DNA of 64,000 nucleotides from Membranipora membranacea (GCA_914767715.1 OU612073.1:11284001-11348000); one strand, 5' to 3'. Shown: positions 24,997-37,307, numbered from the stretch's first letter. Notes: generated by a model from the letters alone, not told the origin. Translations and numbers: made by a program.

Positions 24997-27900
24997 CTAC
25001 ATAACATAACATGACATTTTAGAATAACATCTATCGGCTGTATAAATTGGATCAGTGAGAGTGCTCTGAGTCTTACTGGTCATCTTAATGAAAGCTCTGA
25101 TAAAAGCCTTGTGGAATTCATCCTGGTTATTCTTGTATTTTCTGGCCTACAATAAATAAAGCCGGTCAGTAAAAAGGAAACATCAAATTGGAAAACTTAA
25201 CCAAAAGATTATTATGTGAAAAACACAAGATATTGAATGTAGTCTGGTACACCGAAATTTACCAGTGTTATCTGTCTAGGAATACTTAACTTGTGCAATA
25301 ACGCCAAGCCAAATCATGTCCATGTGACCATGTGACAACATGGGGCACTATGACAACCTGACCATTTGACTACGCATCTACGCTTCTACGCTACTACGCT
25401 ACTACGCTACTACGCTTCTACGCTACTACGCTACTACGCTACTACGCTACTACGCTACTACGCTACTACGCTACTACGCTACTACGCTACTACGCTACTA
25501 CGCTACTACGCTACTACGCTACTACGCTACTACGCCACTACTCTTCTACGTGACCATATGACAAAGTGACTAAGTGACACCCACCACATCTTTATCCAGA
25601 GATACAGGACAGAGCTTATCCTGACAGTCGTCTCCTCTGGGACATCGAGAAAAGCTGCAGCTCGGAGTATCCTCATCACCTGACACAGTAAAGTTAGATA
25701 CAATAATCATCTCAGCGCTTAGCATCATCCGTGTAAAGTCTGACGGTACGTCCGCTCTATCTAGTATCCACTGATGGGAGCTTCTGCAATAAAGAGAAAC
25801 AGTAAAAAGTGATTGGTTGGTCGGTCGATTGGTTGGTCGATTGGTTGGTCGATTGGTTGGTTGGGTGGTTGGTTGGGTGGTTGGTTGGGTGGTTGGTTGG
25901 TTGAGCGGTTGGTTGGGTGGTTGGTTGGGTGGTTGGTTGGTTGGTTGGTTGATTTGTTGGGTGGTGGGTTGGTTTGTTGGGTGGTTGGTTGGTTGATTGA
26001 TTTATTTGTTGGGTGGATGGGTGATTGGTTAGTCGGTCGGTCGGTTGGTTGGGTGGTTGGTTGGTTGGTTGGTTTGTTGGGTGGTTGGTTAGTCAGTTGG
26101 TTGGTTGGGTGGTTGGTTGGTTGGTTGGTTGGTTTGTTGGGTGGTTGGTTAGTCAGTTGGTTGGTTAGGTGGTTGGTTGGTTGGTTTGTTGATTGGTTAG
26201 GTGGTTGGTTGGTTTGTTGGGTGGTTGGTTGGTTGGTTTGTTGGGTGGTTGGGTGGTTGGTTAGTCGGTCGGTTGGTCGGTTGGTTGGTTAGGTGGTTGG
26301 TTGGTTAGGTGGTTGGTTGGTTGGTTGATTGATTTATTTGTTGGGTGGTTGGTTAGTCCCGGTTGGTTGATTAGTCGCTTGGTTGGTTAGGTGGTTGGTT
26401 CCTGGTTGGTTGGTTTGTTGGGTGGTTGATCGAGGTGTCGATGAACTCAACTTCCTGGTATGATTCTGTTCAACTCGTGATTGTTTTTTGCGCCAGAATT
26501 GAAGAAAATGCTTCAAAAAGGATTTTTTCATTCAGCCAGAATTATTACATTGATGAATTATGAACATGATTGTGGTTGTGGTTGAGGTTGTGATTTGTTT
26601 CCTCATCATCACTGAGCAGACGACTTCTGATTTACTGCCTGAAGCCACAATATGATATAATCAATTGAACAATATAAGCATAAACTCACCTTGCTGGAGT
26701 CTTGACAGCTTTCATAAAGCCGAGCAAAGCCACGTAGTAAGCGTTGTTTAAAACAAGAGGTGTATTATCCCAAGGCCCCTGAAATCCTAGATTTTCTTTA
26801 TGACACCTGCCAAGGGAATGCGCACCTGAAAAAAAGTAGACATGTTTAAAGGGCAACCAAGGTTTCGCAGCAATGCATTAATGGGTAGCAAATAATGTGC
26901 TGGGCAGCATCAGCTTTGTGCATGACGCGATGCAAAACTCTGAGTAGTTGCTGACTCTAAGCTGGGTAACACTTCAGTTTAGGGGAGGATCCAAGACATT
27001 GCTGTAATGATGATAAATCACAGGCTAAAAAATAACAGGAACAGGAAACTGCTCTGCTGTATTCTATTTTAGTTGAGTTTGAGCACCTGAAGGATGAATA
27101 GTTTCGCAAGAATTCTGGCTGAATAATCATAATAATAATAATAAAGTTTATTTGTGAAACGCTTAATAAAATTGCAGAGCAAAAATTTCTAAGCGTTATT
27201 ACATTAAAACATAAATAAAGGTGAAATAAAATGGATAAAATATGTGCATGAGGATAGAATTAAAACATAATTCTGATACTGCTATATAAATCTATAAAAT
27301 AAAATCTAATTACTTAAAGTACAACCTAAATAAATACGTTTTAGTAGAGGACTTAAAACCGGTAAGGCTCGGCAACAGCTGCAAGTCAGGGGGCAGGGAA
27401 TTCCAGAGGGTTACGAGTGATGATGGTAGGGATTTTCCACCGACTGTGGCCAAGCGAGAGGTGTGATGGGATGCAAGGATGATTTTTGAGCTGCTTCTAG
27501 TGACACGGCGAGGTTCAGGAATGTAGAATTGATTGATGAAATAAGATGGCGTATCAGGATTAGATTTTGTCGCTTTCCCTATGCAGAAGGTGCAATCTAC
27601 TATTAATCAATGAGAAGTTTTTCGAAACCCTGGTTGCCCTTTAACTGATAAGAATACTTATTTTGTTTTCAGTCCGCATTGGTACTAGCAGGTAGCTGTA
27701 GTTGTAGTACAACATAAACCAATAAATATTGACACTTGATCAGATAGGAGGATTTGCTAATGTACTAGCAAGGAAACTTTACTACAACGCTAATTTTTGA
27801 GTAAAGTTCCCTATGCCAAGCATGTTAATAAATTTTGTTTAAATAATTATATCAAAAAGACATGAATGTAGTTTCACTCAGTTGCCTTACCTATCAATGC

Positions 27901-30900
27901 TATTGCATCTTTTCTCGTCAAATCAAACTCTTCCATCAATCTATCCAAAGCATGCGGATCTGAGCCTTTAGGAAAGTCCACTACTTTATCAGAATTTTCT
28001 GGATCATCACAAGTTTTTCTGCCCACTTGGTAAGGTATCAATCGAGTTCCTCCTGAAATGGTATCCACATTTATCTCAAAATACCAGTACTGTAGGCCGT
28101 AGGGTATCCCCACTATTTTAGGGTGTTTCCATTACTGTAGGGTATTCCCAGAGCTGTAAAATTTTCCCAGTAATGAAGGGTATTCCCAGCAAAAAATAGG
28201 TTTCCCAGTACTGTAGGGTATTCCCGGTGTCTGTAGAGAATAGGTTACTAAAATGCTATGACATGCTTACCTCCTTTATACATGCCAATATTTGCAGCGT
28301 TGGTAGCGGCCAAAATCACGAGATCGGCAAACGATAAAACATCAGATACATTTCGGTGGTAGGCCAGCAGAGTTCTGTAAGCTTCAGACAATCCTACAAA
28401 TGCAAAATACCTAAGATATGTCCTCAATCCCTGAGAAAAAATAACTATGTTTGTTTTTGTGTGATGTGTTTGTCTTGTCTTTTGTGGGGGAGGGGGAGGG
28501 TTCTGGTATGAGACCGTACTCTCCAGAGAATAGGTGATTGACACCTCTAGTCCTCAAAGACCCCTGGACAATTTTGATTATTGCTGATAGAACATATCCT
28601 TGATGTTAGAAGGATGAGTATGTTCCATCTGTCAGTGTTGTGATTATGAGAGTTGTCCAACTTTGACATAACAGATGATTCGTGAGAATTGTTGGTTTGA
28701 AGTTGTTCTGAGTATTATGGTTTAGGTTATGGTTTGGTATTAGGGTAGGAAGAAGCCGGGGTAAATCCTTCTAGAAGAGAGTGGAAATCGACCCCAGGAC
28801 CTCTCGCTTGATAGCCAAGGATTTTATCATATCAAAGCTTATGATTTTGTGTCATATGACATGGCGGGTTGCCCTCTCTTCGATCAGAAGCTTCCCCACA
28901 AAAGGATTTTCTGAAGGTTTTACAAATGAATATATAATGTAATCAATTTTATGAGGGTGGTAAACTCGCAACAGTTTTAAACACACTAATTGATAGTTTA
29001 TTCACTGATAAAGGGAGTGGGGTATCCTATCACTTGTGTGATGGTGGCTTGATGAATTTGAGTCAGATTACTAAATAGAGTTGCGCATTAGTTTTCTAGG
29101 GCAGAAGTTACTATCACAAGATCATTAACAGCACCAACCATCCACTCTTTGACATCATTACAACCAATACCTGTACACTGTCTCTAAGAGCGAGACGACA
29201 TGCATACACCCCTATCTGCCAAACAACTTAGTATGCGAATAACTTTTTTATCAAATACGTTTCATAATTACATTTTATGTGTGTAATGTGTCACCTTAAC
29301 AATCTATTTTTAGTTTCATGATTGTTTTCCCAGCTCATTATTGCCAAGCATTTTTTTTCTACAATTTACTCCATTTCAACAATTTCTTGATATTGTTCTG
29401 TAGGAGGTTTTAAAATAAATCTTATCTCTTCTTATCTCGGGTAGACTTAATTATATTTAGGGGTGTGAGAATACAGTTGGGCAGCTCTTATCTTATACCC
29501 TTGACCTTTGACCTTACCTTTGTTATCATCAACGCTGAGATCTATACAGCCATCACATCCTCCCAGACAGCTGTGATAACCTAGCTGTACAAACTTCGGC
29601 ATCAGTTTATCATCAGACTGCAATGCAAAAAATCAAATTAAATCAAATCTTTGCTTTAAACCACTAGGTGGCTCAATATTATTCATGCATCACATTATTC
29701 TCTGGTTCTTCACCTCCGTAATGATATGCTTCTTTAAAAAATTGGTCCACTCTAAGTGCATTATATATCTATCGCAGTAGAGGCCTTCCTAAAAACGCTC
29801 GCATAAAATTAACCCTGAAAAGGGTGTGATATTTGACGTCACAGAGCTGTTAGTGCGCTGTGTTGATAGAAATTCCTCAACAACTTTAGCTAAATAGGTC
29901 ACGCATCAACATCTTTGTTGACTACACACAGTATCCTAGTGGATGCGGTTATGTCTACATGGCCAATGTTTTATAATCTTTGACAAGGCTCTCCCCACAT
30001 TAAATATCACATTGCTGTCAAAACAAACATTATTGCGGTCCATAATAAATTACCTCATCGATGACTGCAAAATATGCAAAATATCCTTACTCTGTGATAT
30101 GCTCATCGTATAAACATCCATGACCATAGAATGATACAAGCCCCAATTCACAAAGCCAGAGTTAGTTTATTAGCGACGATCAATTTGTCTAACATTATTC
30201 AACACACGTTATTAAACTTACGATCTTTAGTTTTGGGCAAAATATTTCGATGGCAATAATGTCGTCAGATAACTGATGTTGTCTAAGTGACGAATCTGTT
30301 GATTCAGAAAATGAAGCTTCTGGGGCCATTCTAGGGGAATAGGGCAGGCAACTGATGGTGAAGGAATATGTTTCTTCACAAGAACTGACCGTGGAGGATA
30401 TGCATGCAGAGGTAGGCTTGTTTCTCAAGCGGAATGACAATAATATTTCAATGGAAAAATTTGTGTCTTGGTTGATGTTTTGTGTTCTGGCCATTTTTTA
30501 CAAAAAATCAAGAATCTTTGTCACAGTTAGCCGCAGCACAGTATTTTTTCGGATTTACCTCGGCTCGCCATCTACCCAGCACATTATTTAGAATTTTATC
30601 ATCACATAGAATTTTTGTCTGCTGATAAAGTTTTATCAATTAAAAATCTCCAATTATAAATATACAATGGATGGCAAACAGCAGGTCCTCACCGAAAGTT
30701 TTTAGTAAAGTTCACATAATTATACATAAGGCATACTATAAGCTGGTCAGTTTCAAGAATAGGAGAACAGTAACACAGTTAATGTCTAAAGCTTTATCTA
30801 AAGTCTAAAGCTATAACATATTGGAATGCTAAAGTCTAAAAATTCTTGATCTCCTTTCCCTTTGCCTTATTTTCACTAACTTCGTGCAGCCGATGACTCA

Positions 30901-33900
30901 GCTATGGCTGGATTATTTTATTATCTGACCTGCGTCTTACCTGAGTTTATAGTATGTGTCATTTATTCTCAATCGAACACACACACACAGCCGTGCTTGT
31001 TGTAATATAAAATTCCGAGTTTGTTTACTTAGCCAGTGGATCTCAGTGGAGTATTGTATTCAATTGGGGCCACTCATAGAATACCTTACTACACAATATA
31101 GCCTTAGTTTGTTGCTCTGTGTTGACCTACATTTGCAGAAATCACACAAATAAGCTGACTTTTTAGACCATCATATCTCAAATTTGGGGATGGGGATGCC
31201 AGTGCCCTTCCATGAGGTTGCAATTGAGATATGGGTGCATAGGCTCATAGTAGAAAATGAAAATCAGCACCATGGATTTTCTGCTGTATTGAGTACAAGA
31301 TAGCTCTGTTTGTTTTGATTTTACAATAGGCTGATCACTCAAACAGCTCTCTGACGTCACAAAACGTTAGCCTGGCTTGATGTGAGCGTTTTCGGGAAGG
31401 CCTCTACTGCGATAGATATAAAATGCACTAAGAGTGGACCAATTTTCTAAAGAAGCACATCATTACGGAGCTGAAGAATCAGAGAATAATTTGATACATG
31501 AATAAAATTGATCCACCTAGTTGTTTAATAATTGTACAGTGTTTTTTTCTTTAGTTCGCCTACCTACTGGATCATGTTAACACCGTCTAACTAAGCAAGT
31601 TACTCATCTTACAAAAACTATATATAAGCAATGAATCTGATCAAAAATGCCCTATGCACACATGATACTCTATAATATAAAGTTTTTCTCTACTATTGCA
31701 TCAAACTGACAAGAAGAAGGTGGTCCCTCTTGAAATCAAGGACATTGAGTTTCGAAGCTTCATCCCTCCCTCCCCCCTCCCTCCAATATCAGAGCTTGTC
31801 AAAAATGGCTAGCTCATGATAAAGAAAGAAAACCAAAATCAGATACACTGAAATCACACATTGCAAAATCGTACATTGTAAAATCAGAGATGGATAAGAG
31901 AGAAGGCACTTACCTGAAACATGATACTCAGTATATGCCAGTGGACCCTGAGAAGCGTTATATTTATAACTTGTCTGTTACCTGTCGTCACCAAAGTATA
32001 ATTTTCATACAGAAGTCTCTCCTCTTCCTGCTCCTTTGTCTCTTTGAAGCTCCATGTCCCTGACTCAGAAGTTGTCCGCAACTCAGAAGTCGTCGCTGAC
32101 TCGGAAGTTGTCTCTGACTGAGGCGTTGTGACCTGAGAGATTGTGACCTGAGGCGTTCTGACCTGAGGTGTTCTGACCTGAGAGGCTATGACCTGAGATG
32201 TTGGGACCTTAGGTTTAGATGATGCCGGCCGAGATATTGTCAGTTGCAGTTTTTGTGTAATTTTGTCGGAATCTGTATTCTGTTTGGATTGGCTGATCGA
32301 GTTACTCTCTACTTGAGGGATCATGGTTGGGATTGGTTGCTCACTGCTGGCTGCAGCATGTTTTGGTTGGATTGTCTGATATTCTGATTTTTGAGCTGAA
32401 TTATAGATATGATAAGGGCTATCCTGAGCATAGTCAGATGATCGTGGTGAGCGGATGGCAACACGTCCCGGTATTACCTGTTTGTGATACTTCTGGCCTG
32501 TTTGCTGAGTGTATAACGATGACTGGTTGTCTCCCTTGATATTATAGAACAATGTCACTGCTCCAGGGAGGTAAGTATATCTGAAAAAAAGAGTTTTTTT
32601 GTTCGTAGAGTCGTAAAAAGAAACGATAACATAACATGTATTCCCTGTAGCAGAGATGATTTTCAGGAAATACGAAGTGTTCCGAAAGTCCTTGAATATA
32701 AACCCCTCAATCCAGCAGTAATTTTAATGGCAAAGGATGGCAAAATAGAATATGACCAATTACGACAGAATGTACTGTAGTGCTACACAGATGGATGGTG
32801 CACATGGAAATTCATAAAGTTTGTAGAATAGCGCAAGAGTAATTTTTCTAAGCTATCTTTATCTCTACCGTGAAAGATATTATCACAACAGCCAATACTT
32901 TCATTAGACTGAAATAACGTTACGTTGTGACAAGTCATGTGATCTGCAGGGAGCCATCAAAACAACCAAATACAAAAATCAAGAGGAGCATTTTTTATCT
33001 GGCTATATCTCAGGAAGTTATGCGCATCCATTCTCAAAACTTTGCAATATGTAATTTGAGACATTGATGGATATAGCGTTAAAGTAAGAATGTGATTGAC
33101 TAATAAGCCCAGAAGTTATGAGTGAAAAACCATGCAGTGAAACATGTGTGTGCTACAGGCTGTGCCCACATAACCATCACTGGCTGGTATCTCCACTGTT
33201 TGCCTGTGCCTGACAACTGAACTGTTACTGTCTTATCTATGTGGGCGGTAGAACTATTCTAACAAGGAGCTGTACAGGAATTTCTAACTACAGAGTTTTG
33301 AGCGGGTTTTAAACATGTTATCTAATAGATCGATATTGAATTAGCTTGCCTGCATTTCGCTCTTTTCTCCCATTCTACTGTTAAACGACCAACTAAGAGG
33401 AGTGCACCTAAAAGACAAATGTCTACATTTTTTATGCATCAGAGTGCAACACAAGGTGAGTCTAACCTAAAGGTTAATTTAAAAATAAATTCAGGTCTGC
33501 AGCATACAGCATCCAAAATTCAGGAGATGTCTTGTCCTCTGTGTGGTACAAAGATAGATATCAACGACTTAGACATGCGATAAGAACCAGTCAATAGCAC
33601 TGTTGGTCTTGTTGTAACTAGCTGTATACACCTAAGTTTCACTCACCTGGCCTTGCTGCAGCAATTACCTAAGATAAACACCATCAAAAATACCTGGAAA
33701 ATAGACAAATAACATCGACAATTGACTCCTTAGATTTCATATACATCAGTACAAGCTGGTTAATTCAAACTTTATAATTCAAAACTCCTGTTAATTCAGA
33801 CAAGGAGAATTGGTCCCGTCAGCCAGCTTCCAATGCGTTCTAATGTCATGTAATTCAAACGTTGCTTAATTAGAACAAATTTATGTGGTCGCCGGAGGTT

Positions 33901-34051
33901 TGAATTAAGTAAAATGCACTGTAGTTGATGTGCACAACTAAATGTCTACAGGATTCCGTTTGTAACCAGGAAAACCAGCCTTATTGTTTAATTTACAGCA
34001 AGTCTATAATTCTCTTACCTTAATGTTGCAGATTCCCATTTCATAATTCAT
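24997..34051 (-). CDS. Plant-type (class I-like) haem peroxidase with long Ser/Thr-rich N-terminus
   Basis: Coding exons in transcript order: 34051-34019, 33693-33647, 32580-31914, 30416-30222 (5' edge uncertain), 29617-29518, 28393-28271, 28052-27891, 26825-26690, 25783-25585 and 25146-24997. All phases agree, giving ~603 aa. Residues 1-25 form a hydrophobic leader. Residues ~27-249 are low-complexity, with tandem SQV.TPQV and TTSE motifs. Residues ~290-590 match the plant/fungal/ascorbate peroxidase superfamily: distal motif [15 protein letters not shown] (His329), [15 protein letters not shown], proximal GAHSLGRC (His445) and GFQGPW (Trp461). The Trp lies 16 residues after the His, as in ascorbate peroxidase. 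The end is [13 protein letters not shown]. The distal Arg is Gln325 and the Asp after the distal His is Ser. Such enzymes reduce peroxide with small donors; activity here is uncertain. The leader suggests export. Confidence 0.85.
25370..25545. repeat. 8-bp minisatellite (CTACTACG)n in a peroxidase intron
   Basis: About twenty near-perfect copies of CTACTACG, with CTTCTACG variants at the edges, in the last peroxidase intron (25147-25584). Because the unit is not a multiple of three and lacks stops, it keeps several frames open; the 67-codon open frame across it is an artefact. Confidence 0.95.
25810..26435. repeat. G-rich (TTGG/GGTTGGTTGGGTGGTT)n minisatellite in a peroxidase intron
   Basis: About 620 bases built from TTGG, TTGGGTGG and occasional TCGG or TTAGTC variants, inside the intron 25784-26689. 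The G-rich strand is the + strand, i.e. non-template relative to neither gene product but the opposite of the peroxidase sense strand. It contains many runs of two to three G separated by TT. The 159-codon open frame of Gly/Trp/Leu/Val repeats is a by-product. Confidence 0.95.
27120..27600 (-). mobile_element. 5'-truncated non-LTR retrotransposon (LINE) 3' end
   Basis: Reading the - strand, a frame from ~27590 to the TAA at 27312-27310 encodes the characteristic tail of a LINE reverse transcriptase [24 protein letters not shown], then LWNSLP and [15 protein letters not shown] before the stop. It is followed by an AT-rich 3' UTR ending in an (ATT)n tract near 27125-27145. This is the standard 3' structure of CR1/L2-like elements. 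The upstream polymerase and endonuclease are absent. It sits in peroxidase intron 26826-27890 in the same orientation as the host gene. LWNSLP is a known hallmark of these tails; the clade assignment is inference. Confidence 0.75.
28471..28841 (-). mobile_element. tRNA-derived SINE-like repeat, copy 1 (degraded)
   Basis: About 370 bases are closely related to 60033-60396. Shared stretches include GGTATGAGACC, ACCCCTGGACAATTTT, TTAGAAGGATGAGTATG and a tRNA-like head. On the - strand the head reads GATATGATAAAATCC then GAGGTCCTGGGGTCGATTTCC, a decayed B box. It lies in peroxidase intron 28394-29517. Confidence 0.7.
29656..31535. repeat. Inverted repeat pair flanking a peroxidase exon
   Basis: The left arm (29656-~29860) and right arm (~31330-31535) are about 200 bp each and read as imperfect reverse complements: CACTAGGTGG, GGTCCACTCT, CTATCGCAGTAGAGGCCTTCC, a GAGCG/CGCTC core and GACGTCACA all recur inverted. 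Between them lie ~1.47 kb, including peroxidase exon 30222-30416. They may be two MITE copies in opposite orientation or the ends of one element. Confidence 0.75.
33742..33923. mobile_element. Short MITE-like element with terminal inverted similarity
   Basis: The segment begins TACATCAGTACAAGCTGG and TTAATTCAAAC, and ends GTTTGAATTAAGT then AAAATGCACTGTA. The ends are imperfect inverted repeats, and the interior has several AATTCAAAC/AATTCAGAC motifs. The pattern resembles the non-autonomous pogo/Tigger-like elements of animals, but no transposase or clear target duplication supports the family. It is located between peroxidase exons 1 and 2. Confidence 0.45.
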
Positions 34052-36311
34052 TTTTCTGAGATCATCTGATGGTTTAGGAGAATAATATGTTAGTTTGTGC
34101 TGTTAGGTCTGGATGACTCTCGTAAAGTAACCAAAGCTGTGATGATATGAGTTTATATCCTTATTTTTTGGTAATTTGACACGATGCAGGGTTGCAAAAG
34201 GATCACATATCACCAAGACAATATGTATTTATAATCTTTGACCAAGATATCTAAAAGAGTGTGCAACTACACAATTAATGAATAGCTGTACAGAGTTTCC
34301 TTGTCAGTTTATATTCGTGACTCAAAGTGCGTTGTTGTGTGTCCGAGCTACGTGAGGAATGTTTTTATTGTAGTATTTTTATCTTTCCATCAATATTTCA
34401 GCTTCTTTCGTCATTCATCATTCATCATTCGTCATAGTAATAATTCCGCATTCTGTTTCACCAAAACTTGGTTGCCAACAAAAAGTTTCATAACTTAGTA
34501 ACATGTTAGATAATTGCCTCTTGATGTGGGGTACTTCTTTAATGATTTACAGGGAATTTTCATGGTCATGAGTATTTTCTTAATAGTAAACCTAAATATG
34601 ATGTATGACTGTGTGCATCAGTTCCCATATGTCAAAACCTTCATCAAATGATGGTCAATTATCCGGATGATTGGACAGGAAACGTAGAACTATTACTGAT
34701 CAATGAGTTAATTTATCTCTCATTGTGATGAGCGGGTGGAATGAGGTTCAATTACATAAAAAGTAGCAGATGATAAATATCTACTAGATTGATTACATCA
34801 AAATTGTTTTGAAAATTAGATATGAGCTAGTGCAACACATAGTTTATTACGAATGCCTTGGACTCCACAAATTTATCCTTCTATAAGTGTCTGGAATTCT
34901 GATCTTTCTGCACATAGTCCATTTGAACTGAACTGAAGATCAAAAGTCACCTGATGTGTCATAGTCATAACGTTCATCCTTTCTTATTTTGCTACCGTGG
35001 GAATCGTAAATTTATGTTGCCAAAGTAGCAAGGAAGTCAAAGACAATTTGGCTTGATTTTAAAAAATTGCCAGCGATAGTACTACATTATCCTGTGAAAT
35101 TGCCGGTTATAAATGATCATGATTATGGGAAAGTTGGCGAAGGTAAAACTAATATCGCATCAAACGGCGGAACGCTAAGAAGTATATAGCAAATAGAAGT
35201 AGTAGAAATCGTGATGTGTTAAGGTATAGTATAACGTCTAAACAGAATTTTTCCGATTGAGCTGATTGTGACACATATGGAAAACCATGCACGTAGGAGT
35301 ATTTTTTGTGAGGATTGAGGACGTAACATCTCATGACGATACTTTGACTTTGGAATTTTTCTATTAGGATAGGGATATTTCTCTACTCAAAATATGTGAA
35401 CAAAGTTGGTATAGCTTGTGTGGAGTGCTCATGGGTTAAGAAGTTAATTATCACTTCTACCAGTCATCTTTCAAGAAAGGCACATTAATCAATGTTTTAG
35501 TGCACATTTTGTCAAGGTTATCATGTGCTTTGATCAGCCAAAGCCTGAAAAACTTGATGTTATCTAGCCGAGTATTGGCTTTGATTGTTGGGTGGGGATA
35601 AGCTCCACCCGCCAATCGGAGCCAACACATGTTATTCTTCATTAATTTCTCTGCAAAATCTCATAGTAATAATTACTGTGGTGTGTGTGGCAGGAGTTGT
35701 TTCTTGTAATATTACAGTTTTGGGTAAAGCGCAATCAGAGGGACATGACACCATGACACACACCGCTTGATCTCTATCGAGCTGACAGAATTTAGCAGAG
35801 ATAGTATTTGTTGGAAAAGGTGATAACATGTTCCATGGTTCATTCGCCTGTGATCTCTGTACACCCTGTTCATCAATCAGCAATGACTGTTAAATGCCAG
35901 AAAAGTTGGCTCTTTCCCCATTCTCCCCCCCCCCCCTCCTAATACACAAGTATAATATCAAATGCTTCAGTGAGTTTAACTACTTTGAAGTGATCATTAA
36001 ATTTCAAAAATCTATATACAGCAGATCAATCCGAATTTAGCTCAGTCAGACACTTGGCTTAGGAATCTCCATGAAACAATCGAGAACCAGATCACTTCTT
36101 GACAAATATTGTTGGATTGTTGTGTTATCAAAGTTTGGATATAGTAGAATAGATAATGCGACTTGATTCAAATCATCTAATTCACCTAGTTCTCTCTCTT
36201 ATTTCAATAGCCAATTTTTGATCTTCATTTTTAATAACTTGAACTAAAATTAATGTGGGTTTAAATTTCCATTCGTCAGCAGCAAAATAAAATGACTGTT
36301 GCTGCGATCAG
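34052..36311. other. Intergenic region upstream of the peroxidase gene
   Basis: Presumed promoter side of the peroxidase (-). A weakly coding-looking minus frame exists at 35632-35883, but no splice model could be completed for it. A poly-C tract lies at ~35925-35940. No RNA gene or mobile element is recognised. Confidence 0.4.
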
Positions 36312-36473
36312 GTTCCACAAAAGCGACAAATGGCAGCCAGGGGACATAGTACATTGAATACATATTATGCAAGCAACCGTATTACTGAAAAATGGAGTCA
36401 TCAGGCAGCCTACGAGCAACATAATAACAGCAGGATGTTGTTAAAGCCTAATTTTACAGTAAATACGACAATG
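36312..36473 (+). pseudogene. Exon-like fragment interrupted by a foldback element
   Basis: After a possible acceptor (GCGATCAG) a frame opens with VPQKRQMAARGHSTLN and continues through KWSHQAAYEQHNN to FTVNTTM, where the foldback element begins. The composition looks coding and no stop occurs, but I find no upstream exon and do not recognise the family. Across the element the original frame would have ended within four codons (Cys-Tyr-Glu-stop) after the CAATG target site. It could be the last exon of a small gene, or chance. The insertion replaces the C-terminus with ~20 codons read from the element. Confidence 0.3.
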
Positions 36474-37179
36474 TCACAGAGTAAGGATATACAGAGGGGA
36501 CAGTTCAATGATAGTTATAGTGCCTGCGGTTTTTGATTCACTGGGGGAAAATTGTGCACAGCTGGATGCCAAAAACTCATTATCTCTATATGTTATAATG
36601 GCATTTTTCTTGCAGACATCCCTACCTTTGATGGGCCATAATTCATTCTGTATTTATCCTAAAGACTGATTTCCAACTTTGTTGGAATGTCCAAGCTTCA
36701 AGCTATACACCATATTATTGTCATTTTTTGCTAGGATTCATAGGCTAAGAGGAATCCAGGTTTTGAAATGAGTTTTGTCATATAGATTTGCATGTGACAA
36801 TTGATAGACGGCTGGTCATCAAAATTAGGAAATGTCCGTGCATTGACCTAAGCCCTATGTAAATCTAGATGATAAAACTCATTTTAAAAACCTGGATTAC
36901 TAATAGCCTATGTATCCTAGCAAAAAATGACAATAATATGGTGTATAGCTCGAAGATTGGACATTTCAGAAAAGTTAGAAATCAGTCTTTAGGACAAATA
37001 CAGAATGAATTATGACCTATCAAAGGTGGCTATGTCTGCATGACAAAACTCCACTGTAACTTATATTTATATTCTGAAATTGGCAGGTGGCCAGATTGAT
37101 GAATTTCCCCCAGTGGATAAAAACCACAGGCACTATAACGATCATTGAAGTGTCCCCTCTGTTTATCCTTACTCTGTGA
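36474..37179. mobile_element. 706-bp foldback MITE with CAATG target duplication
   Basis: Both halves are near-complete reverse complements. The ends are TCACAGAGTAAGGATA and TATCCTTACTCTGTGA, and the arms of ~330 bp share GAGGGGACA, CACTATAA/TTATAGTG, CATAATTCATTCTGTATTT, CAATAATATGGTGTATAGCT and others. The short centre is around 36800-36850. CAATG flanks both sides (36469-36473 and 37180-37184), consistent with a 5-bp target duplication. There is no coding capacity, so it is a non-autonomous element needing a transposase elsewhere. Confidence 0.88.
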
Positions 37180-37307
37180 CAATGTGTTACGAGTAACGAA
37201 TACTGCCATGATTTAAAAAATTAACAAATCATAGTCATAATTCAGTTTGAGTTCATTGCATGATGTAAAATTAGAAATTAATTGTAAAAGAGACTTTCTC
37301 CATATAG

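Noticed and set aside
25366-26292. Open frames of Leu/Arg/Tyr and Gly/Trp/Leu repeats
   Set aside because: They are translations of the CTACTACG and TTGG tandem repeats within peroxidase introns.
35632-35883. 83-codon minus frame as an exon
   Set aside because: Composition is mildly coding-like but no compatible acceptor, donor or neighbouring exon was found.
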